Notes: generated by a model not told the origin, from the letters alone. A DNA stretch of 64,000 bases from Atherix ibis (GCA_958298945.1 OY282609.1:32647212-32711211), one strand, 5' to 3'. Shown: positions 1 to 10,942, counted from the first letter of the stretch. Translations and numbers: made by a program.

Positions 1-88
1 CATAAAAGGAAGTATGGCGTGCCCATGGTAGCTTAAAACGCTCACTTACGCTATATATGACGAAACAGCGGATTTAAGCTTATACCAC
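1..88 (-). mobile_element. Mauritiana-type mariner end fragment
   Basis: This stretch matches, with scattered changes, the end of the larger mariner at 14326-15447 (compare 15360-15445). Shared words are 'agtatggcgtg', 'catggtag', 'acgctcact' and the terminal 'acagcggatttaa'. The last part is the inner side of a mariner terminal repeat. Only the transposase 5' end side is present in this window; the remainder would lie to the left, outside it, or is lost. It is non-coding and cannot move alone. Confidence 0.75.
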
Positions 89-103
89 TGGTAAATAGTC
101 TAA

Positions 104-169
104 AAATACAAAATAATAAGAATGGTTAATACATTTTAATGTATTAACCATTCTTATTATTTTGTATTT
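104..169. repeat. Perfect 32-bp inverted repeat (palindrome)
   Basis: Arms 104-135 and 138-169 are exact reverse complements around a 2-base centre, so the strand could fold into one long AT-rich hairpin. It sits exactly between the mariner end fragment and the jockey/R1 composite, at a junction of two unrelated repeats. The arms match no transposon end that I recognise. Confidence 0.9.
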
Positions 170-543
170 CAATATTTACACTCATGATATTCTTTGCCAC
201 AGTGGTATCCTAGCCGCAACATATGTGACGATACAGCTTTCGTTACACATTAGTGATCGAAGATGCAGAAAACGTGTTCTTCCAATGCCCCTTCTACGAG
301 GGAACACGGGCAGATCTGGGGAAAAATCTGGACCGTTCCATCAGGCCAGAAAACATAGTGGAGTGCATGCTGAAGAGCCAATCGGCTTGGAACAGAGTTG
401 CAGAGTACGCGGAATTTTTAATCAAGGATCTTCGCACCACGTACGAAGAATAGGCCGCGAGGCGTCATAATATCGGGAAAGCAGTAATATCAAATAAGAA
501 CGCCCCGGCAAAGTAGTATTTACAAAGAGTGCCGCCGGGGAAC
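170..543 (+). mobile_element. Truncated jockey/R1 composite, copy 1
   Basis: Bases 170-250 encode jockey-type RT residues around the catalytic box (NIYTH, then a frameshifted Y-x-DDTAFVTH). Bases 251-543 are the 3' coding end and start of the 3' UTR of an R1-like LINE. The same junction occurs at 2418-2776 with near identity, but here the jockey part keeps about 19 bases missing from the other copy. The composite was therefore copied after the R1 piece had landed in jockey. Both ends are abrupt: the palindrome on the left, unrelated AT-rich DNA on the right. Confidence 0.8.
253..453 (+). pseudogene. R1-like LINE ORF2 C-terminus (copy 1)
   Basis: The 66-codon frame encodes EDAENVFFQCPFYEG followed by ENIVECMLKS.SAWNRVAEYAEF. 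This matches the last part of R1-clade ORF2 proteins: the terminal cysteine motif region, then a helix ending shortly before the stop. RT and endonuclease domains are absent, so it is a 5'-truncated fragment. Its predicted protein is the same as that of copy 2 at 2482-2682. The Met at the start is an internal residue, not a real start. Confidence 0.8.
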
Positions 544-1979
544 ATTTTAATAATTTTTTAAAATTTTACCCTAAGTCATAAATATATCCTTTTATTTATT
601 TATGGTGTTATGTTTTAGTTAAGAAATTGATAAGATATGTCTGGAGTTGGTAGAAGTACGAGAAGGAAGGAAAGAGAAAACGAAGTCTATGGATTTGAAC
701 ATAAAATTTCTTGTATGAAGATTGAAAAAATCTCTTTCAATAAAATATATACTTTACATGTACACGTACTTATAAATATTCTGTTTTTATCATAAATTTT
801 AATGGTTCTGCGATTTCGTAAGAAACAGATTCGAAATTCGAAAAACTATACAATAAATGCAATGAATTTAGGTCAATTGAAAAAATCGATTGTACTGCAA
901 ATTGCATTAATACTAGGCTATTGTGATGGTTAACAGAGTCGAAAATCTACTCGAGGCAAAGTATGTATGCATTTATGTAAAATAGAAGCTTTTAATGTGG
1001 GGGAGGAATGCAACTGGAATCATAAAGACTAAGAATCATAATAATGTTATCCTTGACTAAAAATAGAATCATTTTCAAGGTGGATCATCTTGATTATTTA
1101 CAAGGTTCTAACATTTTGTGAAAAGATGGTGGAAGTATTCATATTATTGATAAAATTCACGTTAAAGATTTTTTGTTTTTAAATATTTTTTCTTTCCAAA
1201 ACAATTTCTTTTTATTGAAATCAATTTAATATTTTCCTATCATAAAATGAAGTTATAAATGTCTAAATATGAACAATCGTATAATTGTCAAAGTAAAAAC
1301 GCAGCACTTGTGTCCCACACGCAGACAAAGATGCACGTTTAATCTGGGCCGTTATACTCGTTGATGCATTTACTATTTGAAATGCAATTAATCATTAATC
1401 CTGAAATGTTCTATTTTAATTTGTTATTAAATAAAATTATATATTGTAGAAAAAATACAAAATGTTCGAACGGTTGAACAAAGTCAAGGTCAGCAACAAG
1501 AGTCAATTTTACATTTAATTAATACTTATTTATCTAAAAGTAGAGATATTTTTACAAACTATTATCATTGACCAATATCAGTTAATAATAACAAATTCGT
1601 TGTGTCCTATAATAAATGTTTCAGAATGCGAGTGTTACTTAAATATTTATGGTTTATCAGAGTCCGGTGCTACGTGATTGACTACACGCGAAAGATTGAA
1701 TTTATTAGTTAAAGATCAAACAACTTCCATTAAAGGAATGGTATTATAACCAACAACGAACTTGTCTTGCCAGTTTTAAGTGGTAAAAAATAAACAACGG
1801 GTCCAAAAATGTGGTCTGATTTGATTTCCATATAGTGCAGAGTTATATGTCCCAAAAAATAAAGGTTGCCGATTGACTAGAAGTGTGTAAACGAAATATT
1901 TAAAATCCAAAGCAAATTTTCATAATAATTTTCTTCTGGATCGATTGTATTTTTTTGTAATGGCTTGAATATTCTTTTG
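544..1979. other. AT-rich DNA, no gene seen
   Basis: No open frame of note, no recognised repeat end and no structured RNA was seen here. Composition is strongly A/T with short A and T runs. Confidence 0.6.
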
Positions 1980-2479
1980 GAAAAATGTAGTAAATATACA
2001 CTAGCCGACGAAAACTGTTTGGAACCACTCACATTTTTTCGAACAATTTTCTAATTTGCGTTTATGTTGATAGGAAATTTTTTTCGTATGCACGTGGAAA
2101 AGTTAAACAACTGAACAAAGAGCTGGATTTAGAGGTGAGCATTCCACTATCCAGCAGTATCATGGCGTAGTCGATGACAAAGCGTGTTCGCTAGAACGAA
2201 AATAATACTCCTCAGACGTATTTTGTTGAAATTTCACAGGCTTTCGACAGTGTATGGCATGCTGGATTGCTTTGGAAGTTGCAGCGAGTCCCCTACCCTC
2301 TGGTTATTTCCACATCCTAAAATCCTATCTTTCCGACCGATATTTTCAGGAGTTTTCTGACATTCACCTGTCTCTGCTGGTGTCCCTCAGGGAACTATCG
2401 TTACTCCAATCCTTTACAATATTTACACTCACGGTATCCTAGCCGCAACATATGTGACGATACAGCTTTCGTTACACAT

Positions 2480-2921
2480 TAGTGATCGAAGATGCAGAAA
2501 ACGTGTTCTTCCAATGCCCCTTCTACGAGGGAACACGGGCAGATCTGGGGAAAAATCTGGACCGTTCCATCAGGCCAGAAAACATAGTGGAGTGCATGCT
2601 GAAGAGCCAATCGGCTTGGAACAGAGTTGCAGAGTACGCGGAATTTTTAATCAAGGATCTTCGCACCACGTACGAAGAATAGGCCGCGAGGCGTCATAAT
2701 ATCGGGAAAGCAGTAATATCAAATAAGAACGCCCCGGCAAAGTAGTATTTACAAAGAGTACCGCCGGGGAACCATCGTTCCGGGAGCAAGGGTAGAGGTA
2801 CAGGTAGGTTTTAGCGAGGTAAAAATCCCGCATAACTCGTCTGGCAGGTAGAAGGTCTTCCATAGAGTACCTTTTGAAGGTTTCCACCTGTACCTCATTA
2901 ATCTTAACTTAAAAAAAGGCC
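2480..2921 (+). mobile_element. 5'-truncated R1-like LINE insertion with 12-bp TSD
   Basis: The insert is bracketed by direct repeats 'ttcgttacacat' at 2468-2479 and 2922-2933. It has the shape of target-primed reverse transcription: 5' truncation inside ORF2, a stop at 2680-2682, about 230 bases of 3' UTR, then an A-run (2911-2917). The 3' UTR holds a 7-bp GC stem, ccccggc at 2732-2738 with gccgggg at 2763-2769. Removing the insert and one repeat restores jockey coding order (DDTAFVTH then HKDPS). Confidence 0.88.
2482..2682 (+). pseudogene. R1-like LINE ORF2 C-terminus (copy 2)
   Basis: It encodes the same 66 residues as 253-453, including FFQCPFYEG and the closing Thr-Tyr-Glu-Glu-stop. 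In R1-clade proteins this region follows the RT and a cysteine-rich motif. Only the tail is present because the insertion was truncated at its 5' end. Here the source 3' UTR and A-run are also retained, unlike in copy 1. Confidence 0.82.
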
Positions 2922-3252
2922 TTCGTTACACATCACAAAGATCCTTCCATAACCACCAATATCCTACAGAACCACATTCCCTGGTTCAATAGATAGAGAG
3001 TAGAGGTAAATGAGCAAAAATTTGCTCATGTTACTTTCACACTGCCGAGAAGAGATCCCTGATATAACCCTAAATGACAGTAATATTAAATAAAAATCGA
3101 ACGTGCGTTATCTTAGACTTATATTCGACAAGCGGTTAACCTAGAATTTTCACACGAAAAGTAAAAGAAGCGAACTTAACGGACGACTATAAGACAGTAG
3201 GTCAGAACTGACAACAAAAATCAAGCTGTTACTATATAATACGGTACCTAAA

Positions 3253-4185
3253 CGTTAGATTATAGAAGAAGGCCTCTACACGGAAAATGCTGTCCAAATT
3301 TTGTTGGCAATACATTTGTAAGAACGTACAAACATACAAAATAACAGAAATGGCGTAAATCAGTGGGGGCCAATTTAAAACTTCCGTATGCGATTGAAGG
3401 CGTTCGTTTAAAACCATTTTTTTATATGTGATACGAGTTTCATTTATGCGTAAACAAATAGATTTTTTAATATTGCGGATTTTGTTGTTTGATGGAATTA
3501 TGGCCACTTAAATTATTTATTAAACTCATCTGCACTTAATTTCCTTACACACACTTTACGTACGCCGTAAACATTGAACTGTCAACATCACATTTGTTTA
3601 CATTTATTGATTGAAGTATTTTTCACTTTTTTGACCAAATAAATTATTAGAATACATTTAAGTAAAAATGAAGATGTCAACTCACCGAAAGAAAGAAATT
3701 CCCGGCTTCCTATTAAATGTTATCAACAATAAAACTATTTATATAAATACTCACTTTTTCATAAATACTTCAAAATACATAAAAAGTACAGTTTCACTTG
3801 CACTTTCCGATAAGTGCACAAATAACAACTTGAAAAACAATAAAAGTATGCAAGCATTTCGGTATGCTACCACTTTCATGGAGAATGGCGTGTTTAAAAA
3901 CTCTCCGAAAGTCTACAAAATTTACGAAATAAATTAAAGATTTTTATTAAAATTAAAAATTACCTGTCGTTGTGTTTAAATTGTATTTTTGTTTCCAATA
4001 AGTGAATTAAAATGAATATAAATTATGCTTTTGGAATTCAATAAATTTCTATTACGAAAATTAGACGAAAGTATGCAAGTGTTACGATTTCTCGCCGCTT
4101 TTGCAATAATTCAGCCAGAAAATTGCGTATACATAAACGAAAATCTGACGTACGGGGGCCTCTCTAGGTATTCTTTAACCTAAGA
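3253..4185. mobile_element. Family A TIR element, copy A1 (3.2 kb)
   Basis: The left end reads 'cgttagattatagaag..ggcctctacacgg' and the right end 'gtacggggg..aggtattctttaacctaag'. These are imperfect inverted repeats of each other, consensus about CCTTAGATTATAGAA-N-CTGGATAGGCC. The interior matches the four other copies (9203, 24150, 42222, 50870), for example 'atagattttttaatattgcgg' (split by small changes between copies) and 'ctccgaaagtctacaaaat'. An 89-codon frame at 3668-3937 is not kept in other copies, so I do not call it a gene. The element lies inside jockey RT coding sequence. Confidence 0.75.
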
Positions 4186-4445
4186 CTGAAACCGATATGG
4201 ACATATAGATTCGAACTTTGGCTTCCGACTAAGTGTTCCAATTACCTTCCAATACAAAGCCTATAATCCCGAATTCTTCGTAAAATCGTCTTTGCCCACC
4301 TTTTATGTACGAAACAGTGTTATCCATCGTAATCTAAATGTTCCAGTTGTTCGATAACTGTGCATCTCCCAATATAAAAAATTCCATTCGCGTCTATCCT
4401 ACCATCATAATCCTCTAGGATTAGTTATAAAATAATATTGTCCTG
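4186..4445 (+). pseudogene. Jockey RT C-terminal remnant
   Basis: Translation gives LKPIWTYRFELW, then LQSRILRKIVFAH after a few substitutions, then HRNLNVPVV and FHSRLSYHHNPL. This is the C-terminal part of jockey ORF2 and continues the RT interrupted at 3252. It parallels 62330-62460 plus 63387-63480 in the second jockey element. Frames shift several times. Confidence 0.75.
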
Positions 4446-6110
4446 TTCTAGAGGTAACATCGATCGGTGTTCTTGTTATGTTCTTGTATTTACATTGATA
4501 AAAATCTGGTTGTTACTAGTTGTAAATAGTTCTAAATATCAATTAAATAGAAAAAAAATCTGCCGGCAGTATGACAACTGTTTGGGTCCATTAGTAAACA
4601 CTCAAGTGGAAGAGAAATTTAAGGCCTTTCATTTAATTAGTCTTACTAGAGGTAGAAGCTATAATGTGATTCGAAATTTTTTGAGAGGTACAAAAAATTT
4701 TGGTAAATAACAGAGGGAAGGAATAAAGACAACCAAGACAGAATGCAGAAAAGTTGTAGTGTCGTCAAGTGATCAAATAATTTAATAAAGCACCAGAAGG
4801 ATAGTATCCTTAGACAGTACAGTAAATGGTCTCAATTATTCTAGATACATTCGTGTCTTTAATGGTATGAATTAACGCATTCTCCTCACGGTATCCTTAA
4901 TTGAAATCATATACATGTAGGAGATTTTTATGTGAACTAAAGGAAGGATATTTCTATTATTATTTTTGTTTTTAAATTTAAAAATACGAAAATGTAGTGA
5001 AAAATGGAAAAATTACTATGTTGCAAGCATCTTCCCATCGTTAAAATCGTTTGCTATAAGTTTGTCGGAAGCAACGGTGCTAAATGCGGTTTGCCGATGC
5101 TTGTACTCATAATTGCGTTATAGACAAGAAATAACTACATTTCACTGATAGAACAAAGCCGTAACGCCTAAAATTTTGAACGAGAATCAGGTCAAGAGCC
5201 GGGAAATACGTTCTTGTCTGTGGCTGCGTACTGATTTTGATCGCTCAAATTAGCTTATAATGATTTCACTTATAGATTTAAGTGCATTTCAGCGAATATA
5301 TAGCCATTGAAGTGTGACAGTATCCTTAATATTAAAAGGAGCGCTTTTAGTGTAGCAAAATTTGATTAGGCTTTGTAACTCCAAATGAATTATTTCTCAA
5401 TAACGATTTAAAACGTTTCCATTGTAAATAATCTATTAAAGCTGTTTCAAATTATCCGATATATTTATGTGCTTCCCAAAATAGCAGATTTTAAAGAATC
5501 GCATAATGAAAGTAAAATTGGTATTTTGCAAGAGAGCAGTTTGTGCAAAATTCGTGCAAAAAAAAAATATATAAAATCTGAGAATACAATTTTCACAAAA
5601 GAAACCAAATATAGAGAAATCTTAAATATGAGCTAAACCCATAGTCTGTATGTGCATATGTTCAGTTTGGCAGATTAGAATCGCACATGTTCGTTTCTTC
5701 TTCTCAAAAAGGCTGCCGTAAATATTCAAAGTTCAAACACAACTGCACTACCAGCTAGAAAGTGTGTTCAAATTTCAACAAAATAAATATCGAATTGCGG
5801 CTACTAATAGTGTGCACTGTGCCATATAATATAACATAATATCCAAATTAGAATAAACTCAACAGTTTATCAAGTGCACTGCACTCTGGAACATAAAATA
5901 AAATCACTTTTGTATATACGAGTAACCATATGAGAGTCCAAAATTGTACAATACGAGAAGAACTTCTCCAATTTATCCTATCATTCTTGTATGTTATGCA
6001 TGGTTGTTGGCATTTTGTTTTAAAAATTTTTATAACTAAAATTACGTACACTAACGTGTGGATAATATTCAAATATCGAAATCTAAATAAATATTTAAGT
6101 TAGCAATTTT
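4446..6110. other. AT-rich DNA, no gene seen
   Basis: A 90-codon frame at 4438-4710 and a 74-codon frame at 5848-6072 (minus) resemble nothing known to me and lack coding character. The first begins in jockey 3' sequence. No transposon ends were recognised. Confidence 0.5.
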
Positions 6111-6117
6111 TGCATGG

Positions 6118-6260
6118 TACAAATTTCTACAATACGGATGCATAGCAATCACTGCGTGTGTATTTTATTATAATACATGGTAACAGTCGGTGTCATATGC
6201 CTATACATCTAGCCACATTTCTGTAATACGGATGCATAGCAATCACTGCCGAAAGTCGGT
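6118..6260. repeat. Direct repeat, two units about 96 bp apart
   Basis: The word 'atacggatgcatagcaatca' (continuing 'ctgc') occurs near 6131 and 6227, and 'gtcggtgtcat' follows each. This is a small diverged tandem duplication with no coding content. Confidence 0.7.
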
Positions 6261-6479
6261 GTCATGTGGCTACATGCCATGTGCTCGGCGCATCATATTA
6301 CACTACATGCTGGTTTTTGCCATATTAAAACACGACTGATCTTCATATGTGCAATTGACAGCACATGTCAGTGTCCGTATGCATCTCAAGTCTTTTTCGC
6401 GTGCTTTCCCATGCCTAAAAGACCTGCCATGTACTATCACACTTTTGAGATAATTCTTTAGTGACTTTATCGCACATTT

Positions 6480-6835
6480 CGGCCTGTAACTAAGTTTTTA
6501 CTTGACGAATATTTTTAAATGTTCTTAAGTTTGAGAATTATCTGCTGAAAACGATCTTTCGCGTAACCATACAAGAAAAAGTACCAACGGTGTCAAATTG
6601 CATGATCTTCAAGGCCAATTAACATAACCAAATCTCGAAATTACGTGTTCTGGGAACTTTTCGCTCAATAAAGCTAATATTTGTCGTGTTGTGGTGAAGT
6701 GTTGTTGAAAACACTAATGGTCCAAACCAAAATCTTCAGGTTCGTTAAGAATATACAGTAACGGTCTCTCATTCTTCGTTTTCAAAGAAAAACGAGCCAA
6801 TAACATCCTTATACCAAAATCCACACCAGATAGTC
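6480..6835 (-). pseudogene. DDE transposase remnant (DUF4817-type), C-terminal part
   Basis: The minus strand reads HVISRFGYVNWP.RSCNLTPL, which matches the region after the second catalytic Asp in transposases with DUF4817-type N-termini (typically ISR.GDVNWPPRSCDLTPLD). Upstream on the same strand is FSLKTKNERP, the remains of the 'PYFFEN' region. Related remnants occur at 18130, 41200, 44990, 47630, 51668 and 60340. Stops and gaps rule out function. Confidence 0.65.
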
Positions 6836-6840
6836 ACTTT

Positions 6841-7770
6841 TCATGGATACACGTAGTCCAATATTTTTTTGTCTTTTGCCACCCAACTAAAAATACGACC
6901 TTTCCAACCCAACCCTTCAAAATAGGCGTTTGTTTCAACAAGCACGTTATTGTTTGAGCCAAATTTTTTTCCCTCTGTCATTTTTTCATATTCCGAAAAT
7001 AGGAAATAATCGATGGGTGCTAAATTTTGCGAATATATTTGATGCGAAAGCAGTCCGTATCTTAGTTCATGAAATTTCGCCATGGCGATGACACTTGACG
7101 CGTGCATTGTCTTAATGAAAGAGATTATTTGTTCGCCTAATGAGGACGCAATTTTTTGTTCGCCAAATGAGGACGTTGAAACGAAACAATAATTTTTTAT
7201 TCTTTTTATCATTTTCAAGGTAATCAACATAGATTATGCCATGTGAATCACAAAACACTGTGGCTATGTGTTTGTTGGCCGATAAAGTCACTGTGACTTT
7301 CTTATGTGCCGCTTTGCCATGAAAACCGCACTATTTAGATTGTTCTTTGGTCCTTGGTGTCTGTGTTTCATCAACAGTTATTAATCGATGCCAAAAATCA
7401 TTCGGATTTCACTTTAGCATCGCCAAACATTCTTTTGAAGTTGACAAATATGCGTCTTTATAGCGCATATCCAAATGAGTTGTTAAAATATTCTGAACCC
7501 GTTCAATTGAGATGCCCACAGCCATCGAAATCGCACGCACTTTCACCACCCGCTCATTATTTTTTTCAATAATTTCTGATGTGTTAATGTAATTTGGACG
7601 ACCCCTGGATGTTCGTCATAAAGAATACTTGTACGACCATGTGTAAATTCAACTGTCTAATATTTTATAGTCGATACCGAAGGTGTAGAGTCCCCATAAA
7701 CTACACTGAGCTCCACTTTTATATCATTATTCATTTTCTTTCCAAAAACAAATATATTCGACATTTATGG
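6841..7770 (-). pseudogene. Degenerate mariner transposase (type with VISIAMAKFHEL-like core)
   Basis: Minus-strand fragments follow mariner order from high to low coordinate. First comes FTHGRTSI.YDEHPG (linker after the HTH), then ISMAVGISIERVQNIL in shifted frames, then a TVDET-like site and AKRHIRKSQ (..AKKVTVT..). The open frame 6841-7230 carries SVIAMAKFHELRYGLLSHQIYSQNLAPIDYFLF. That includes the third Asp box, although the usual SPDLAPSD has become SQNLAPID. A deletion removes the part between the first and second Asp motifs. Family length is about 340-350 residues; no intact frame exceeds 129 here. Confidence 0.75.
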
Positions 7771-7799
7771 ACTCGCAAATTAAATGACGCAGCTGCTTG

Positions 7800-9202
7800 A
7801 AAATTTGACAGAATTCTTGTGAAAGGTTACATTTACGAAAAATAGAATTGTTTTAATAGTATCAATTCCATATCTTGCCTAGGATTAGGTATTAATCATA
7901 CAACCCTCGTATTTTGTTTTCAATATCTCATGTATAATTGTATAAAAAATTTACATTCATTATTATAGACAAATTGTAGACTATTTGAGATCATCTGAAC
8001 AAACAACTATTTTGCCTGATAATATATTTTAAGCCCTTATAAGTTTGCATCGACATTTTTTTATAAACTGAAAGTGTTTTGATTAACGAAGAAAAGTTAA
8101 GTATCTTAAACAAAGGTTCTTATAAGAGTAATATTCCTCGAACGGATATACTCGTAATATATCCTAAATATGAATGAGTACATGACATTGCATATGTTTA
8201 ATAATTTATTGTTTTATGCATTTTTTATTTTTCAAATTGAATTGAAGTACATAAATTTGTATTAAGAAAGCGATGTACTCAGATAATCTACGAGCTGTTT
8301 GTACTTGCACATTCTTATTTGTAATGTGCATAATAAGAAGAGGCATTTTTAAATTAATCCTGATTAAAATTGAATTGACCAATGTTTACGCTTTTAAGGC
8401 ACATTTTAATTTCGTGTCCACTTTCTACATGTACATTCGGAATTTACATATCCATTTCCGACTGTATTGATTTTGATTTTGATAGTTAGTGAAACGAAAA
8501 GTTAAACATTACCCAGTAGTAAGTAAATGGCAAAACCAATGAGTCAGCCGACTTTACTCTATTAACTTTGAAAAAACTATGATTGTTTACTCATCAGAAT
8601 ATTTTTTTTTGTATTGGTTTGACTTTATTTTTTTCGCAGTCTACTCTGAACTATGTAGGAATAGAAATGTAGTAAAACTTTGCTTGTTCGTATGCCCTAG
8701 TCGGAATGACATACTGTTTATACTATCCAATTTATCGATGAAAAAATATATTCAGCGAAGACTTGAATAAACAACAAATTTGTCTCTAGAACCTACAGAA
8801 ATATCACTTAGCCTGACTAGAAAATCTCTTCAAATATTTCCCCGTATACATTTATCTTTATTTTTGAAGACGGATACCGTTTAGGGTTGATAAATCAATA
8901 AAACAATATATATGAAAGTCGTAGAGTAAGAGAAACTATATTTTGGTGAGTCATAATACATCATATCCTTCAAGCATTACTTATAGTATATACCGCCATG
9001 TTGTAAGTTTTGAAGAAAAAGTCTCGAACACAATTCCGTCGATAACTGAAATCTTTCACGAATCTCAACCGAGTCATCAACTCAATCATAATTGCGACGA
9101 CTAAGGAACTGTCATCTGATCAGTTAATTATTAATATAATATGCTTAATTAAATTTTTAAATTCACCTAACCTTACTTATGCATTTGTCTTGTCTTTAAT
9201 TT
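7800..9202. other. AT-rich DNA, no gene seen
   Basis: Short frames at 8273-8470 and 8579-8770 show no recognisable domain and no conserved context. No repeat ends were seen. Confidence 0.55.
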
Positions 9203-10416
9203 CCTTAGATTATACAAGAAGAGAAACGGCGTAAATCAGTGGGGGCCAATTTTAAACTTGAGTGTGCGATTGAAGCGGTTCGTTTAAAACCATTTTTTTT
9301 ATGTGATGTCATTTATGCCTAAACAAATAGATTTTTTAATATTGCGGATTTTGTTGTTTGATGGAATTAGTTAATGTTTTAAAACTAAATTACAACACGA
9401 AAAATTTAATTTACTTAAATAATTAATAACAAATATTCTAAAAAAATTGAAAACAATATTCTTTAGTAAATGCATTACAAAATGGTATAATCGAGCAAGC
9501 GAAAGCACAAATGCAAACATATTTATTTAAATAAAAAGCCTACCGAATATACTTTATTTATTTTAATGCAATGGAAAACAGACTGAAAAATTCGTTCCCT
9601 TAAATTTTCTTGCACACACTTTACGTACACCGGCACTGAACTATTTTCTGGTAAACATTGAACTGTCAAAATGAGATTTGTTCACATTTATTGAATGCCG
9701 AACTTTTCCCTTTTTAACATTTTTTTGCACCAAATAAATCCTTAAAAGCCATTTAAACACATTATAGACTAAATTTTTGCTAATTTCTCTAGTAAAAATG
9801 AAGATGTCAACTTACCGAAAGAAAGAAATTCCCGACTTCCTCATTCCGTTGAATTACTAGCAACCCTTTAAGAAAACATTTCATTTTCTGATATAAAAAC
9901 TTTCTATTAAATGTCATCCAAATAAAACTATTTATATAAATATTTACTTTTTCGTAAATACTTCAAAAAACATAAAAACCACAATTTCACTTGCACTTTC
10001 CCATAAGTACCAAAGTAACAACTTGAAAACAACAAACGTATGCAAGCATTTCGCTATTCTACCACTTCATGGAGAATGGCGTGTTAAAAAACTCTCCAAA
10101 AGCCTACAAAATTTAGGCGGTTGATATTTAATTGATATTTACGAAATAAATAAAAAAACAAAATACAATTCCATTTCATATCAAAAGATTGTACAACAAA
10201 TAAAAATTGCCTTTTGTTGTGTTTAAATTGTATTTTTGTTTCTAATAAGTGAATTAAAATAAATATAAAAAGTATGCTTTCTATTACGAAAACTAGATAT
10301 CAGTATACATAAAAAATCTACATAAAAGTATGCAAGTGTTGCGTTTTCTCGCCGCTTCTGCAATGGCATAAGAAAATCTGACGTACGGGCCTATCCAGAC
10401 ATTTTTTAATATTAGT
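9203..10416. mobile_element. Family A TIR element, copy A2 (9.2 kb)
   Basis: It starts with 'ccttagattata', but the next stretch of the left end is deleted and the sequence jumps to 'agaaacggcgtaaatcag'. The right end 'ctgacgtacgggcctatcc' is well kept. The interior is collinear with A3 at 24150, including the 'cgccggcactgaactatt' block and 'tactctccaaaag'-like block. No frame is conserved, so this looks like a non-autonomous element or a decayed one whose gene is unrecognisable. Confidence 0.75.
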
Positions 10417-10645
10417 TAATTTCAATCTCAACAATGCTGCCACATAACCAAACACTGAAATGTGTGGCAGTACTACGACGCGAACGAAAAATTGTAAACT
10501 AGACTTAATTGAATGAATAATTGGTCTGCCGTTCTCGTCGATCGTCGCAATTGTATGCATTCCCATGAGCTTGTGAAGATTCTATAAATTCTGACCGATA
10601 TTAGTTATCGGAATTGTGTTAAGCTTCACTATTGAACTAGGATCA

Positions 10646-10942
10646 TTAACTAGGACGCAGACACAAAGCACACATCCGAAATGAACATATGCGTCCATCT
10701 ACATTCACACTCTTATCCCATCGACGTTGCCAAATTGCATACATTCTATTTAGGACTAGTACACGTCGCCGGCGTAGACTAAGATTCTGAACCCCTTTAT
10801 TCATTACCGCACAACCAGCAAGCATGATGCCTCGTCGTAGACGGTAGTGAATTCTTCTACGTAGCACCTCCATGTCCCATTGAATTTCTCCCATGAGAAC
10901 CTGCATCGCATCGGTTGACACGGTTCCTTGCGGAATACTCAC
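10646..10942 (-). pseudogene. R1-like LINE RT C-terminal region
   Basis: The minus frame contains GTVSTDAMQVLMGEIQWDME, then RRGIMLAGCAVMN, then VLNRMYAIWQRRWD. This is the post-RT region of R1-clade ORF2 proteins (typically 'YRTVSTDA..VLAG..PLDLE..RR', then 'RW..RW'). The same product in another copy lies at 28559-28879. A further 45 bases of LINE sequence at about 10960-11005 also occur at 19960-20000. It is a fragment with no RT catalytic core and frayed ends. Confidence 0.72.

Larger units (their letters stand above)
2225..3250 (+). pseudogene. Jockey reverse transcriptase, broken
   Basis: This is the RT palm and thumb of a jockey-clade LINE, which would copy element RNA at a nicked target. 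It shows FDSVWHAGLLWKL (the first catalytic Asp region), SAGVPQGTIVTPILYN, then the Y-x-DD box. That box reads as TAT GT GAC GAT, one base short, so the frame is lost exactly at the catalytic site. After the R1 insertion the text resumes as THHKDPS, then NEQKFAHVTFTL and the FDKRLT segment. Stops and shifts are frequent. The downstream thumb/connection continues at 4186 after family A. Confidence 0.85.
2215..4445 (+). mobile_element. Degenerate jockey-type LINE with two nested insertions
   Basis: Jockey RT sequence can be followed in three pieces: 2225-2479, 2922-3250 and 4186-4420. Between them lie an R1-like fragment (2480-2921) and a family A element (3253-4185). The translated text continues across each gap in the order expected for jockey: QAFDSVWHAGLLWKL, AGVPQGT, NIYTH, the frameshifted catalytic box, RVEVNEQKFAHVTFTL, FDKRLT, KPIWTY, then HRNLNVP and LSYHHNPL. 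The endonuclease half is missing. A similar but longer element lies at 60585-63565. Confidence 0.85.

Noticed and set aside
3668..3937. 89-codon frame inside family A as the element's protein
   Set aside because: The same stretch in the other family A copies is shifted or stopped, so it is not under coding constraint.
4438..4710. 90-codon open frame as a possible small gene
   Set aside because: It begins in jockey 3' sequence in a non-jockey frame, has no recognisable domain, and is of a length expected by chance.
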